Source: an uncultured bacterium
GTDB lineage: Bacteria > Cyanobacteriota > Vampirovibrionia > Gastranaerophilales > Gastranaerophilaceae
DNA: 20,759 bases
Direction: 5' to 3'
Assembly (NCBI GenBank): GCA_900551915.1
Contig: URXT01000032.1
Location: 1-20,759 of the forward strand
Shown here: positions 7,145 to 16,308 of the stretch, one piece after another
Position numbering within the stretch: the first letter of the stretch is position 1
Layout of the letters: the number at the start of each line of letters is the position of its first letter
The notes under the pieces: model-generated
Databases searched by the model: none
Seen by the model: the letters and a program-made list of their open reading frames with translations, nothing else
Told to the model about the DNA's origin: nothing
Made by a program: the position numbers and the translations under genes

Positions 7145-9919
7145 TTATTTAATACGTTTTAGAGATGATAAGAAGTTATTGTGCTCAACATCGCCGTCAG
7201 CTTTTATTAAAAATACCTGACAATCTTTTTCATCCGCGTCAATTTCCGGAAGCAGAGAAAGTTCGGCTGCATAATAGTTACTGTCGTTGCGGCCGCTTAA
7301 CGGAACTCTGTTAGCAAGACTATTTAAAGAAATATTACGTAACGCGCCTGCAAAACCTTTATTTCTATTGCTCATTTTTGTATAAATTCTTAAAGAAGCA
7401 TCACGGCTTTCCAAATCAAATCTGCCGACAATAAGAGAGCTTAGTTGGGCTGCTGAAGATTGAATTTTCATACGCTCAACGACATTATCTTTCATAAACA
7501 ACTCGCCTGAAATTTTTTCAAACTTACCTTCCGGAACATTAACCAAATCCATAAATGTTGCAGGGCTAATCATGGCCAGCGGATTTCTGAAAAGAGCTGT
7601 GAATTTTAGAACATATTCAACTAGCCCGATTTTTTGAATTGTTCCGTTTTTGATAGCAAATTTAATTGAACCGTTAAGTTTCATACTGTCATCTGTATTT
7701 AGTTCAATTAAACCGCTTGCTTTGCCTGAAATTTCACGTTCTAAAGCCAGAAGCGAGGTTGCCATAATATCGCTGTTTACATCTTTAATACCAAGTCTTA
7801 CTGAATAAAGATGCTTTTTCAAATCGCAAACAATTTTTGCAGAGGAAATTCCTTCTGCAATATCAAATTTATTTGACTCAACCTTCAACACTCCATTTTT
7901 ATCAAGACTAAGGTTTGAAACAAGATTTGCAAAATCAATACCTTTATATGAACCTTTAACAACATTGAAAATACATTCTTTAATGATGAGCATGCCGGGA
8001 TTAAATGCAACAACATCGCTGTCATCATCATCATCCATATCTTTAACTGATGTAAACGCAGCTTTATTAATTTCAGTGCTTGCATACTGGCGGTTGAATG
8101 AGGCCATAATTTTTTCAATATCAAGCTCATCAATTTTGAGTTTGATACTGTTTACAACAATCGGAAGCTTGATTTCATTCAAAAGATTACCGCTGACATC
8201 ATAAGAAGTACGCCGGTATCTTCCGTTAGAACTCAAAATTATAGAGTCTTTATTTGTTTGAAGTTTTGCTTCTTTTATAAATAGACGCTGGGCTGGAATT
8301 CTAATATCTTTAAGCGTCATATCTCCTTTTATTTTTGGTACAGCACCCGTGTTAATATAACGGAGATTTCCGGCAATCGTACCTTTTCTAAAAACTTTTT
8401 GCTGCATAAAAATATTAAGAAATTCACTTGGAAGAGGTTTTGGAATATTAAACCCTAAATCTCTTATAAAGCCGTCAGTAATTCTTACATTGCCATCAAG
8501 AGTAAGTATTGGTTGAAGTTTAGAACCTTTATCAATAACTTCTGCAATATAATAATCTATGGTTTCAATGTTTATATTATCCCCTTCAAAATGCATAACA
8601 GCTTTAGCCGCCCTATCGTATGAAGCAGGACTCAACGATGCACCGTCAACAAGGAAATCTGAACCTTTAGCCAGTTTGCATAAGAAGGTCAAATCCATCT
8701 TTGTCCCCAAAGCTTCAAAAACAATACGAGCGCCGCCCTTTCCTATTATCGAGAAAGGATATCCTACAACTTTTGAAAGATATTGAGCTGCAAACTCGTT
8801 TGTAACAGTTGCATCAGTTGTTATGACGGTTTTTGCAGTTTTAAAATAATCGTAAATTCCACCATATATGTTAAGAGAATTTTCTTTGCCGGAACCGTAA
8901 TATCCAACAACATCTTTTAATATTATGTCCTTGTTGTTAATCAAAGCCATTCCGGAATTGAGTTTAAGCGGAAGATTATTTAGCGGAATAAGTTTGCATG
9001 AAAAATTATTCAATGTGACTTTTCCATCAATTTTATTATTTGCAATAACAATTTTTGAATTAAAGCTTCCATTCAAATCCTTAAACCCAGCAAGCATTTC
9101 GCTTCCGTTGTTAATAATCAGATTTGATTCAATAATTTCAATAATGTCTTTTATATTGAAGTTATTTGCAGCAGCTTCCAAATAATACTGCTTTTTATTA
9201 TCTGCATATGCGTTAACTGTTATTTTTGAACGGTTTATAAAAAATGCAAAGTTATCAACATTAATCTTGTGGTTTTCAATATAAATTGTATCTCTGTCAG
9301 CAGCCGCAATTATAACTTTTTTATTATTTTTCTCGAATTCAGTAAAGAATTTGAAATGAATATAATTTTTTGCATCCTGATTATTAATTTCGAAATCTTT
9401 TCCGCGTAATCTTATTGATGTATCGTTAGCCTTGTATGTAAAAAGGCATTCTTTTACAAACATTTTCGCACTGAACAAATCAATATCCCAATCAAACTCT
9501 GTTTTTTTATCCGGTCCTTTTTCAGCCGCCGGCATAAGAGAGGACAAAGCATCAATATCAGCAAAAATATAATCAGCACCCAACTGGTTGATAATAATAC
9601 GTTTCTTAAAAATTTCCGATAGAGAAAGCTCAATACCGAAATTTTCAAGGTTAAAAACTTCTTTTTTGTCTTTAGAAAGAGAAACTTTAGCAACATTAAA
9701 TCCTAAAACAGGAGTTAAAGAGGTATCAAGTCGGGCATTTTTTACTACCAAATCCACACCGGCATGTTTTTTTAAAACTTTTGAAACATAAGCAGTTGTT
9801 TTTGGACTAGCAACGGCATGCGGCAAAACTTCGAGATACAAAACAAATGGAGCGGCTGCTAAAAAAGCTGCGGTAATAGTTCCTGCTATTAAAAGTTTAA
9901 CTTTTTTATCAATTTTCAT
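7145..9919 (-). CDS. AsmA-like/TamB-related envelope protein
   Basis: This 924-residue protein has one N-terminal membrane anchor (about residues 8-30) and a long, repetitive beta-rich periplasmic body, the architecture of the AsmA/YhdP/TamB class thought to bridge the membranes and move phospholipids. The C-terminal region (about 735-880), with NGTIQKIGLVEY, NPLAMISPATFMDL and a following GKFEKISGEL stretch, resembles the AsmA C-terminal domain. An odd Asp cluster (DMDDDDDSD, near 628) sits in a loop. AGGAAGAG precedes the ATG. It stands alone on its strand, diverging from the WG-repeat gene with only 54 bp between them. Family assignment is from architecture and C-terminal resemblance; the exact subfamily is uncertain. 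Confidence 0.75.
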   Translation of the reverse strand: MKIDKKVKLLIAGTITAAFLAAAPFVLYLEVLPHAVASPKTTAYVSKVLKKHAGVDLVVKNARLDTSLTPVLGFNVAKVSLSKDKKEVFNLENFGIELSLSEIFKKRIIINQLGADYIFADIDALSSLMPAAEKGPDKKTEFDWDIDLFSAKMFVKECLFTYKANDTSIRLRGKDFEINNQDAKNYIHFKFFTEFEKNNKKVIIAAADRDTIYIENHKINVDNFAFFINRSKITVNAYADNKKQYYLEAAANNFNIKDIIEIIESNLIINNGSEMLAGFKDLNGSFNSKIVIANNKIDGKVTLNNFSCKLIPLNNLPLKLNSGMALINNKDIILKDVVGYYGSGKENSLNIYGGIYDYFKTAKTVITTDATVTNEFAAQYLSKVVGYPFSIIGKGGARIVFEALGTKMDLTFLCKLAKGSDFLVDGASLSPASYDRAAKAVMHFEGDNINIETIDYYIAEVIDKGSKLQPILTLDGNVRITDGFIRDLGFNIPKPLPSEFLNIFMQQKVFRKGTIAGNLRYINTGAVPKIKGDMTLKDIRIPAQRLFIKEAKLQTNKDSIILSSNGRYRRTSYDVSGNLLNEIKLPIVVNSIKLKIDELDIEKIMASFNRQYASTEINKAAFTSVKDMDDDDDSDVVAFNPGMLIIKECIFNVVKGSYKGIDFANLVSNLSLDKNGVLKVESNKFDIAEGISSAKIVCDLKKHLYSVRLGIKDVNSDIMATSLLALEREISGKASGLIELNTDDSMKLNGSIKFAIKNGTIQKIGLVEYVLKFTALFRNPLAMISPATFMDLVNVPEGKFEKISGELFMKDNVVERMKIQSSAAQLSSLIVGRFDLESRDASLRIYTKMSNRNKGFAGALRNISLNSLANRVPLSGRNDSNYYAAELSLLPEIDADEKDCQVFLIKADGDVEHNNFLSSLKRIK

Positions 9920-9973
9920 TATCTCTTCCTAAGAATATTATAACATAAAATAATTTTATGCTAATATAAAATT

Positions 9974-10867
9974 ATGAAGTATGTTATTTTGATTTTATTA
10001 ATTTGTTTTGCATATGCAAATCCGGCTTTTGCAATTACTGAAACGACACATAAAATGTCTGATGTAACAGTTTTCAGCGAGAAAAACAAGTTCGGTCTGA
10101 AAGATAATTTCGGCAATATTATAGCCGACGCCGACTACAAAAAGATAATCAGGCTTGGCGAAACTTCATGGATTATCCAAAAAGGAAACCGTTTCGGACT
10201 TATGGATTGTGATGGTAATATTTTAATCAAACCAAAATACAGGCATGCAGAAAGAGTTCTCGGAGAATTTATAAAACTAGGTAACGACAATGACTATGGA
10301 ATTTATAACCAATACGGCGAAATTGTTGTGAAGCCTGTTTATACAAAAATTGATTTGCTTTTTGGCGGCATGTTTTTGACTTACAAAGATTTCAAATACG
10401 GTGTTGTTGATTTTGAAGGAAAACCTCTTTTAGAAAATAAATTTGATGATATTTACATGCCAAAGCCAAACATCATGCGTATTGAATACAACGGCAAATG
10501 GTACGAAATCGAACAGGTAACAGCAGATACTCTGACACTTCCGGCTGATATTCAGCATATCAAAGAAAATGAAAACTTTAAAATAACAGAAGTTCTCGCA
10601 AATCCATTACCTGCAACAGGATATTCAGTTGTTACCGCAACTGACTACTTTATCAAACTTTTTTCATCTATTTCTCCCGCCTATGAGCAGACTATCGATG
10701 AATTAATGCTTTCACAGGGGGCTGATACCATAACTATATTCACAAAAGCAACCTGGATTCCAAAGTTTCCGTTTACTTATGCAAAAAAATATTATATTAA
10801 CCTTAGAACACCAAACAACGGTCCGCTTTCTGATGTTAAGAAAAAACTTAAAAATGAAATGATATAA
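9974..10867 (+). CDS. Secreted WG-repeat protein
   Basis: This 297-residue protein has a clear signal peptide (hydrophobic core 4-15, probable cleavage after PAFA). Four WG/KWG-type beta repeats follow: FGLKDNFGNIIADADYKKI, FGLMDCDGNILIKPKY, YGIYNQYGEIVVKPVY and YGVVDFEGKPLLENKF, spanning about residues 36-160. These repeats fold as beta structures in secreted or surface proteins, usually of unknown ligand. The last 100 residues form a domain I do not recognise, with many aromatic and charged residues. There is no Shine-Dalgarno sequence. A -10-like TAATAT (9962-9967) ends seven bases before the ATG, so the transcript may be leaderless; the -35 is weak. Confidence 0.82.
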   Translation: MKYVILILLICFAYANPAFAITETTHKMSDVTVFSEKNKFGLKDNFGNIIADADYKKIIRLGETSWIIQKGNRFGLMDCDGNILIKPKYRHAERVLGEFIKLGNDNDYGIYNQYGEIVVKPVYTKIDLLFGGMFLTYKDFKYGVVDFEGKPLLENKFDDIYMPKPNIMRIEYNGKWYEIEQVTADTLTLPADIQHIKENENFKITEVLANPLPATGYSVVTATDYFIKLFSSISPAYEQTIDELMLSQGADTITIFTKATWIPKFPFTYAKKYYINLRTPNNGPLSDVKKKLKNEMI

Positions 10868-10955
10868 TTTATTTATTTTTATAATACAATAAGAAAAAAT
10901 TATTATAATTTTGTTTTCGCGTATAAATTAAGAGAAATTTAAACAAGGAGTTTCA

Positions 10956-12854
10956 ATGAAAATTACACCTGTAAGTCGTGATGTAAATTTTGGACGAATG
11001 CTAAATAATGAAGAATTAAAAGAGTATGAAAATGTTCTTGAACAAGGTAAAAAAATCGTAGGACAAACCGGAAATTATATTTTTATTATGCCGACGCAAA
11101 GCCTGCCTCAAAGTCCGGAAATGAATACAGGTATCGGGCATTTGACAGACAAAACAACCCAGGAATATATAAAATACTTGCACTCAATGCTGGGGTTTAA
11201 TGTCAGAGAAGACTTGCCTCCCGGTCAGATTACACCTTATGCAAATAATTTTTTCTGTAACTATCAAAGTACATCTATAGCTTTGGGTGACCAAAATATA
11301 AATCCTCAGCTTTTAACAACTGATGAATATGCAAATTTGCTTACTAAAGAAGATGTTAAAGAAATAGTTTCTTCAAACAAACGCCCTGACAAAGACAGAT
11401 TTGCAAATTTTAACAACATTATGGATGAAAACGGAGGACAAAACCAAGCTTTGAAAAAAGCCTATAAAAAATTTGAGAGCCTAATAGATTCTCATCCTCT
11501 CAAAACACGCTATAAAAATTATATAAAAGAAAACTCAGAATGGATTGACTTTTTATACAAAGACAAAGGTGATTTTTTCAAGTTCAAACAATTTTTAGCT
11601 GACGAACACCATGCCAAAGGTAATGAATTTCTGCATTCAATAGGCGTTAAATCTTGCGGTGATTGTCTAATAGGAGCAACCCCGGAAGAAGTAAAAGCTC
11701 GACCTTTTGCTTTTGAGCTTGATTGGAATATGGGTTGGGTGCTTTCAACGCCAAATATTGAAAAAATCCTGGACCCTTCATGCGATGCTCACAAATATAT
11801 GAAATATAAAATTCAAAACTTTGCACGCAGATATGACATGCTCCGCATGGATGTCGGCTGGGCATATATTCAGCCAAGACTTTTTAAAAACTATAATCCA
11901 TCGGAAATAAAAAAGCCCTATTTCGGTGATAAAATAATGAACCTCATTGAAAACTGGGTAAAAGAAGTGAAAGGAAACGATTTTGACCCCAAAAACATAA
12001 TATGGGAAGTCGAGGCCGGACCTGGTGATTTTGAATGGGAAAAGAACGGAAAAATGATTGAACCTCTTCAAAATCGCGTAAAGATTTACAGCTCAATGTA
12101 CATGTCTGACAATTGGGCTTCAAATGACGCTTTTTTAAAACGCAATTTTGGTGCTGATAATTTTATTATCGGACTCGGCAATCATGACCATCAGCCAATC
12201 AGAGAAATTGCAAATGATATCCCGTATCCCCAAAAAGCAGGCGATAAAATAATTTATGAACACCCCAAAAAGAATTCAATTGCCCCACTTGCAAAAATTT
12301 TCAATATGGACGAAAAGCTTTTAGAAGACCCGGTTGAATATAGAAAAACAAAATCCGCAGAACACATGATGGCAAAACATACAATGTCATTCTTCATGGA
12401 CGACTTTGGATATAATGTCAGGTTTGATAAGCATTCCTTCAATTGTGAAGACACACCAACAGAAAATTATGCTCACAAAATTCGATATGATTGGAAAAAA
12501 CAATATCACGATGCTGTAGAATCAGGGTGGGGTGCGAACAAAATGGATAGCCTTGAAAGAATTTTCAAAGCCAAAGGCTATGATAATACTAACCCTCAAT
12601 TATATAAGCTGATTGTAAAATACCGCGATATATTAAATGAAAAAACAGTTTCAAAGGAAACAGCGCCAGCTTCAGAAACCGCTCAGGAAGCTTCCGAAAC
12701 CGCAAAATCCATTTTTAAAAATAAATATTTTATACCGTTTCTAGCTGCCGGAACTCTTGCAGTTGCAGCAGGCGTTCATTATTACATAAAAAAACACAAA
12801 CCAGAAATTCATGAGAATACCGACACCAGACCAAGTTTAGTAAAAACAGCTTAA
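10956..12854 (+). CDS. GH77-like 4-alpha-glucanotransferase with C-terminal membrane segment
   Basis: This 632-residue protein matches the MalQ/GH77 plan: SLPQSP (49-54), ITPYANN (92-98, compare SPYxxxS in MalQ), GDCLI followed by VKARPFAFELDW (235-257), the nucleophile motif LRMD (Asp299), the acid/base region WEVEAG (Glu351/353) and NHDHQPI (Asp411). All three GH77 catalytic acids therefore have candidates, though the sequence is divergent. The enzyme class transfers alpha-1,4-glucan segments in glycogen or maltodextrin metabolism. Odd features: a short leader MKITPVSRDVNFG instead of the usual N-terminus, and after a Ser/Thr/Ala-rich linker (570-585) a membrane helix (about 592-611) with a charged tail, so it may be tail-anchored. 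AAGGAG sets the start. Confidence 0.8.
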   Translation: MKITPVSRDVNFGRMLNNEELKEYENVLEQGKKIVGQTGNYIFIMPTQSLPQSPEMNTGIGHLTDKTTQEYIKYLHSMLGFNVREDLPPGQITPYANNFFCNYQSTSIALGDQNINPQLLTTDEYANLLTKEDVKEIVSSNKRPDKDRFANFNNIMDENGGQNQALKKAYKKFESLIDSHPLKTRYKNYIKENSEWIDFLYKDKGDFFKFKQFLADEHHAKGNEFLHSIGVKSCGDCLIGATPEEVKARPFAFELDWNMGWVLSTPNIEKILDPSCDAHKYMKYKIQNFARRYDMLRMDVGWAYIQPRLFKNYNPSEIKKPYFGDKIMNLIENWVKEVKGNDFDPKNIIWEVEAGPGDFEWEKNGKMIEPLQNRVKIYSSMYMSDNWASNDAFLKRNFGADNFIIGLGNHDHQPIREIANDIPYPQKAGDKIIYEHPKKNSIAPLAKIFNMDEKLLEDPVEYRKTKSAEHMMAKHTMSFFMDDFGYNVRFDKHSFNCEDTPTENYAHKIRYDWKKQYHDAVESGWGANKMDSLERIFKAKGYDNTNPQLYKLIVKYRDILNEKTVSKETAPASETAQEASETAKSIFKNKYFIPFLAAGTLAVAAGVHYYIKKHKPEIHENTDTRPSLVKTA

Positions 12855-12907
12855 AAAGTTTATTTGTGGTATTATTCAATTGCAGTTATATTTTGGGAGA
12901 AAAATAA

Positions 12908-13591
12908 ATGAAAAAGTATTTGTTTTTGATAATGAGTCTGCTAATTTTCTGTAATATTGCGAAGGCTTATGAATGCGATCAGATGGTTTTAAATTCAATT
13001 AATGACAAACAAATAATTGATTACAATCCTTTAACTAAAAAATGGTCAAGAAATCTGGGCTTAAACGATTACGTCTTCACAAAACACATAACTATTGGCA
13101 CCGGCGGATTTTCAGAGTATATATACAAAGACAAAACTTACGATACAAATTCAACATATGAATTTTTGTATTACACAAAATTATATGGATATAATGCCCA
13201 TCAAATGAAATTTTTTGAGCTACTGTTTGACGGTAACGAATTCACCAGACGAGATTTAACAAAAGAAGAGGTTCAATATCTTTTCCCTGATGTTCAGATA
13301 ATTATGGTGTCGGAATTCACAGATAATGAAATTTCAGTGGAACTTCCAATATTTCACAAAAAAGCTTATATGATTTTAAATGATACTGACCGAGACTTTT
13401 ACAAATATCAATTTGAATATTATAAGGGTCAAAGTCTGTTTAATAACATTTTTGAAGTTAATATGCCACGCGTAATGGTTTATTCACACTTCAAAAGCCG
13501 CGACGAAATGTTTCCAATATTGAGGATAAACGTCAAACCTAAATTTCCTTTTGGAAATAAAGCAAAAACTGATAAAGAACAGAATTTATAA
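12908..13591 (+). CDS. Secreted protein of unknown function
   Basis: This 227-residue protein has a standard signal peptide: Lys-Lys, hydrophobic core 4-16, cleavage probably after AKA at residue 19. The mature part is rich in Tyr, Phe and Asp/Asn, has one Cys just after the cleavage site and no further membrane segment. No family is recognised. TGGGAGA precedes the ATG. It lies 53 bp after the glucanotransferase and is possibly read from the same transcript. Its stop overlaps that of the convergent gene in the shared palindrome TTATAA. Confidence 0.75.
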   Translation: MKKYLFLIMSLLIFCNIAKAYECDQMVLNSINDKQIIDYNPLTKKWSRNLGLNDYVFTKHITIGTGGFSEYIYKDKTYDTNSTYEFLYYTKLYGYNAHQMKFFELLFDGNEFTRRDLTKEEVQYLFPDVQIIMVSEFTDNEISVELPIFHKKAYMILNDTDRDFYKYQFEYYKGQSLFNNIFEVNMPRVMVYSHFKSRDEMFPILRINVKPKFPFGNKAKTDKEQNL

Positions 13592-14026
13592 TCTTTTTTC
13601 AATAATTCTTGCTGCATCAGCAATAAATTCTTCGCAAGGACGGGTTTTATAATATGTTTCAGTGCGCTTGGAAGGTACAGGATTGTCTTCACCTTCCGGC
13701 AGTCCTAGAAGTTCGCGGCATATGATTGTTCCATGTTTTTGTTTGAATTCATGCGCAAGTTCTTGTATAAGTGCGTAATGTTTTGCTTTTGCTTCATCGT
13801 CACAATTTGAAATATATCCATGCTTTAATCCGGCAATCATAAACATTGCACTAACAGCTCCGCAAACCTCCCGTAGTCTTCCCATCCCGCCGCCAAAGGA
13901 AGAAGTAAGCTTCAACGCTGTTTCAAAATCCATATTCAAATCCTTACAAAATGCACAAAAAGTCGATTGAGCACAATTGTAACCGGATTGAAATAATTCT
14001 CTTGCACTTTTTTCATGATTTTGCAT
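13586..14026 (-). CDS. C_GCAxxG_C_C family protein
   Basis: This 146-residue protein carries the family's spaced cysteines: GYNCAQS (Cys18), CGAVSAM (Cys55), IICREL (Cys103) and RPCEEF (Cys131), plus FGGGMGRLREVCG (44-56). The family is small, soluble and presumed to bind metal or a redox cofactor; its role is not established. The central motif here reads CGAxxA rather than GCAxxG's final Gly. There is no Shine-Dalgarno sequence. On the minus strand a TATTAT hexamer (14038-14033) ends seven bases before the ATG, suggesting a leaderless transcript, although that DNA is very AT-rich and no good -35 is visible. Confidence 0.88.
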   Translation of the reverse strand: MQNHEKSARELFQSGYNCAQSTFCAFCKDLNMDFETALKLTSSFGGGMGRLREVCGAVSAMFMIAGLKHGYISNCDDEAKAKHYALIQELAHEFKQKHGTIICRELLGLPEGEDNPVPSKRTETYYKTRPCEEFIADAARIIEKRL

Positions 14027-14177
14027 ATAATAATAATATAATAAAAATGAAAAAGAGTCCTTAATAGCTCCTTTGGAATTAAGAATAGCTGCAAGTTAAA
14101 AGTATTCAGTTTTAAGTATATTAAATCATTCTTTTGTAATTAAAACAATTAGCCGAAAGAATATTATTTTAAAGTTC

Positions 14178-14206
14178 TTTACCAAATAAAAATCTTGGTT
14201 TATAAT
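14178..14206 (+). promoter_or_regulatory. Promoter placing the transcript start at the ATG of the TagA-type gene
   Basis: TTTACC at 14178-14183, a 17-bp spacer and a consensus TATAAT at 14201-14206. The usual start seven bases downstream is 14213, the A of the ATG. No ribosome-binding sequence lies between, so this is the clearest leaderless candidate here. Confidence 0.7.
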
Positions 14207-14212
14207 TGATTT

Positions 14213-14923
14213 ATGGAAAGAAATTTGGTAAAAATTCAAAACCTTTTAATTGATACATTTACTTTTGAAGAAGCTATTGAATACGCTCAAAAAGGGCAGG
14301 TTGTAACACTTAACCCTGAAATGATAGATGCAGCTTCTAAAAATACTGATTTAGCAAATATAATCAGAGAGGCAGAACTTGTTATTCCGGATGGAATAGG
14401 CGTTCAGCTCGGCTTAAAAATTCTTGGTCATGATGTAAAGCGTATTGCCGGAATTGAATTCGCCAGAAAAATTCTAGAAAAATATACACTGATTGGTAAA
14501 TCCGTTGCGCTTGTAGGGGCAAAACCTGAGGTTATCGAAAAAACCGTTCAAAACTTAAAAAAAGAAATTCCCGGAATAAATATTGTATATTATCATGACG
14601 GATATTTTAATGACGACAATGAAATTTTAACATGCCTGCAAAACTCTAGTCCGGATGTAGTTCTTACAGCTCTCGGCTTTCCAAAGCAAGAAGTGTTCAA
14701 TTACAAAGGGAAAAAACTTCTCTCCGAAACTCTTTTCATAGGTGTTGGCGGAAGTTTTGATGTATGGTCAGGAACTGTAGAAAGAGCGCCGGAAATTTAC
14801 CAAAAATTATGCATTGAATGGCTTTACAGAACAATTAAGGATCCGAAACGCTTCAAACGCATTTTTCCGACGCTCCCAATGTTTGTCCTAAAGGTTTTAA
14901 AAGAAAAAGTTACAGGAGTATAA
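14213..14923 (+). CDS. WecG/TagA/CpsF family glycosyltransferase
   Basis: This 236-residue glycosyltransferase belongs to the family that adds N-acetylmannosamine or a related sugar to undecaprenyl-diphosphate-linked GlcNAc during surface-polymer synthesis at the inner face of the membrane. Visible signatures: VTLNPEMID (31-39, Thr32 matching the substrate-binding Thr of TagA), IPDGIGVQ (58-65, Asp60 in the position of the proposed catalytic Asp), GVGGSFDVWSGTVERAPE and the C-terminal EWLYR...DPKR membrane-association region. The length is normal. It heads a three-gene operon with the next start only three bases after its stop. The donor sugar cannot be told from sequence alone. Confidence 0.92.
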   Translation: MERNLVKIQNLLIDTFTFEEAIEYAQKGQVVTLNPEMIDAASKNTDLANIIREAELVIPDGIGVQLGLKILGHDVKRIAGIEFARKILEKYTLIGKSVALVGAKPEVIEKTVQNLKKEIPGINIVYYHDGYFNDDNEILTCLQNSSPDVVLTALGFPKQEVFNYKGKKLLSETLFIGVGGSFDVWSGTVERAPEIYQKLCIEWLYRTIKDPKRFKRIFPTLPMFVLKVLKEKVTGV

Positions 14924-14926
14924 AAC

Positions 14927-15751
14927 ATGCTTAAAAAAAACGAAGTTGAAAATCTCAAAAATCTCTGCAAAGAAAACAGACAAAATATCCTTAAAATGGT
15001 TCATAACGCATCTTCAGGTCATATTGGCGGAGCGTTTTCGGCTGTTGAGATACTAACTGTTCTTTTTCACAAAAGCATGAAAAATGCAACTCAATGGCAT
15101 AGAGACACGGATTTTGAAAAAAGAGACCGTTTTGTTCTTTCTAAAGGTCATGCCTCAGCCGCATATTACTCAATTATTTCACAATTGGGTTACATTGAAA
15201 AAGAAGAACTTTTAACTTTCCGAAAATTTGGAAGCCGCCTGCAAGGCCATCCAATGCCTGTATGTCCGGGCGTTGAAGTTGCAACAGGCTCATTAGGCCA
15301 AGGGCTTTCTATTGCCTGCGGAATTGCTATTGCGCTCAAACTCGATAAAAACCTCGCAAATGTTTTTGTTCTTATGGGTGACGGTGAACTTCAGGAAGGA
15401 AATGTTTGGGAAGGGTTCATGAATGCTGCACAGCATAATCTTGATAATCTGGTTGCAATAATTGACAGAAACAGGCTTCAAATTGACGGCTGCACGGAAA
15501 ATATCAAATCTTTGGATCCGCTTGATGAAAAAATTAAGGCCTTTAACTGGAATGTAATCGAAATTGATGGTCACGATATAGAAGCCATTTATAAAGCACT
15601 TGAAACAGCTAAGAAAAATACACGCCCAACAGCAATCATCGCAAACACAATTAAGGGTAAAGGCGTAAGCTTTATGGAAAACAACGCCGGATGGCATGGC
15701 AAAGCTACAAACCAGGAAGAATTTGAAAAAGCAATGAAAGAACTTTCTTAA
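14927..15751 (+). CDS. Transketolase, N-terminal subunit (split type)
   Basis: This 274-residue protein corresponds to the thiamine-diphosphate/Mg-binding half of transketolase, which moves two-carbon units in the pentose phosphate pathway. Visible: SGHIGGAFSAVEIL (30-43), LSKGHAS (71-77), TGSLGQGLS (120-128), and the ThDP motif GDGELQEGNVWE (151-162) ending at Asn182 (IIDRN). It stops cleanly where split transketolases end, with no frameshift. The C-terminal partner normally follows directly, but here a YhcH-type gene does, so the partner must be elsewhere or absent. AGGAG sets the start; it is coupled to the glycosyltransferase gene. Confidence 0.93.
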   Translation: MLKKNEVENLKNLCKENRQNILKMVHNASSGHIGGAFSAVEILTVLFHKSMKNATQWHRDTDFEKRDRFVLSKGHASAAYYSIISQLGYIEKEELLTFRKFGSRLQGHPMPVCPGVEVATGSLGQGLSIACGIAIALKLDKNLANVFVLMGDGELQEGNVWEGFMNAAQHNLDNLVAIIDRNRLQIDGCTENIKSLDPLDEKIKAFNWNVIEIDGHDIEAIYKALETAKKNTRPTAIIANTIKGKGVSFMENNAGWHGKATNQEEFEKAMKELS

Positions 15752-15762
15752 AAAGGATTTAA

Positions 15763-16200
15763 ATGATTTACGACAAAATCGAAAATATTGATTTGTATAA
15801 GTTAGACAAAAATGCAGTTGAATTTATAAAGAATTTAACTCCTGATATAGAATGCAAAAAACATATTATAACCGAAAATGTCTACGCAAATATTGAGGAA
15901 TACAAAACAAAAGAACAAGGATTTTTCGAAGCACACAAAGATTATATTGATATTCAAATACTTCTTTCCGGAGAAGAAATCATTGAATATACACCGCTTG
16001 ACGGTCTTAAAATAAAAGAAGACTACAATCCTTTCCGTGATATTGCATTTTATTTTGATGGAACTAACCCTGTTCTACCAATAAAACTTATTCCCGGATT
16101 CTTCACTGTGTTATATCCTAACGATGCGCACAAACCGCAAATAATCAGCAGCTCATCGCAAATTGTTAAAAAAGTCATTGTAAAAATAAAAATAGGATAA
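15763..16200 (+). CDS. YhcH/YjgK/YiaL family protein (DUF386)
   Basis: This 145-residue cupin-like protein has the family metal-binding pattern: FFEAHKDYIDIQ (54-65, Glu56 and His58) and PNDAHKP (119-125, His123). Relatives are found with sugar catabolism or sialic acid genes and include the small subunit EbgC; some are proposed sugar anomerases or isomerases. Location in an operon with a sugar-nucleotide glycosyltransferase and transketolase fits a role in sugar handling, but the substrate is unknown. AAGGA precedes the ATG, 11 bases after the transketolase stop. Last gene of the operon; only a weak AACTAA/TTAGTT hairpin follows at 16280-16295. Confidence 0.9.
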   Translation: MIYDKIENIDLYKLDKNAVEFIKNLTPDIECKKHIITENVYANIEEYKTKEQGFFEAHKDYIDIQILLSGEEIIEYTPLDGLKIKEDYNPFRDIAFYFDGTNPVLPIKLIPGFFTVLYPNDAHKPQIISSSSQIVKKVIVKIKIG

Positions 16201-16213
16201 CGGAAAAGTCAAA

Positions 16214-16260
16214 ATCATTGCGTAATTGTGAGCCGAACGTTAGAGAAGGCGCGGCAATCC
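16214..16260. repeat. Possible degenerate CATTGCG...GGCAATCC palindromic intergenic repeat
   Basis: The segment begins TCATTGCG and ends GCGGCAATCC, with GTGAGCCGAACG between, and is more GC-rich than the flanks. This resembles the dispersed CATTGCGAG/GCAATC-type palindromic repeats of many bacteria. The arms pair only partly (TTGC with GCAA), so it would be a decayed copy. Confidence 0.4.
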
Positions 16261-16308
16261 AAAATGCATATTGTTTAAAAACTAACTTTTTAGTTACCAT
16301 ATTTTTAT

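Noticed and set aside
13586..13591. Possible gene fusion or frameshift where two genes overlap
   Set aside because: The overlap is the palindrome TTATAA, which supplies both convergent stop codons; both proteins look complete.
16280..16295. AACTAA/TTAGTT hairpin after the YhcH-type gene as a terminator
   Set aside because: The stem is only six AT-rich pairs and no immediate T run follows; too weak to call.
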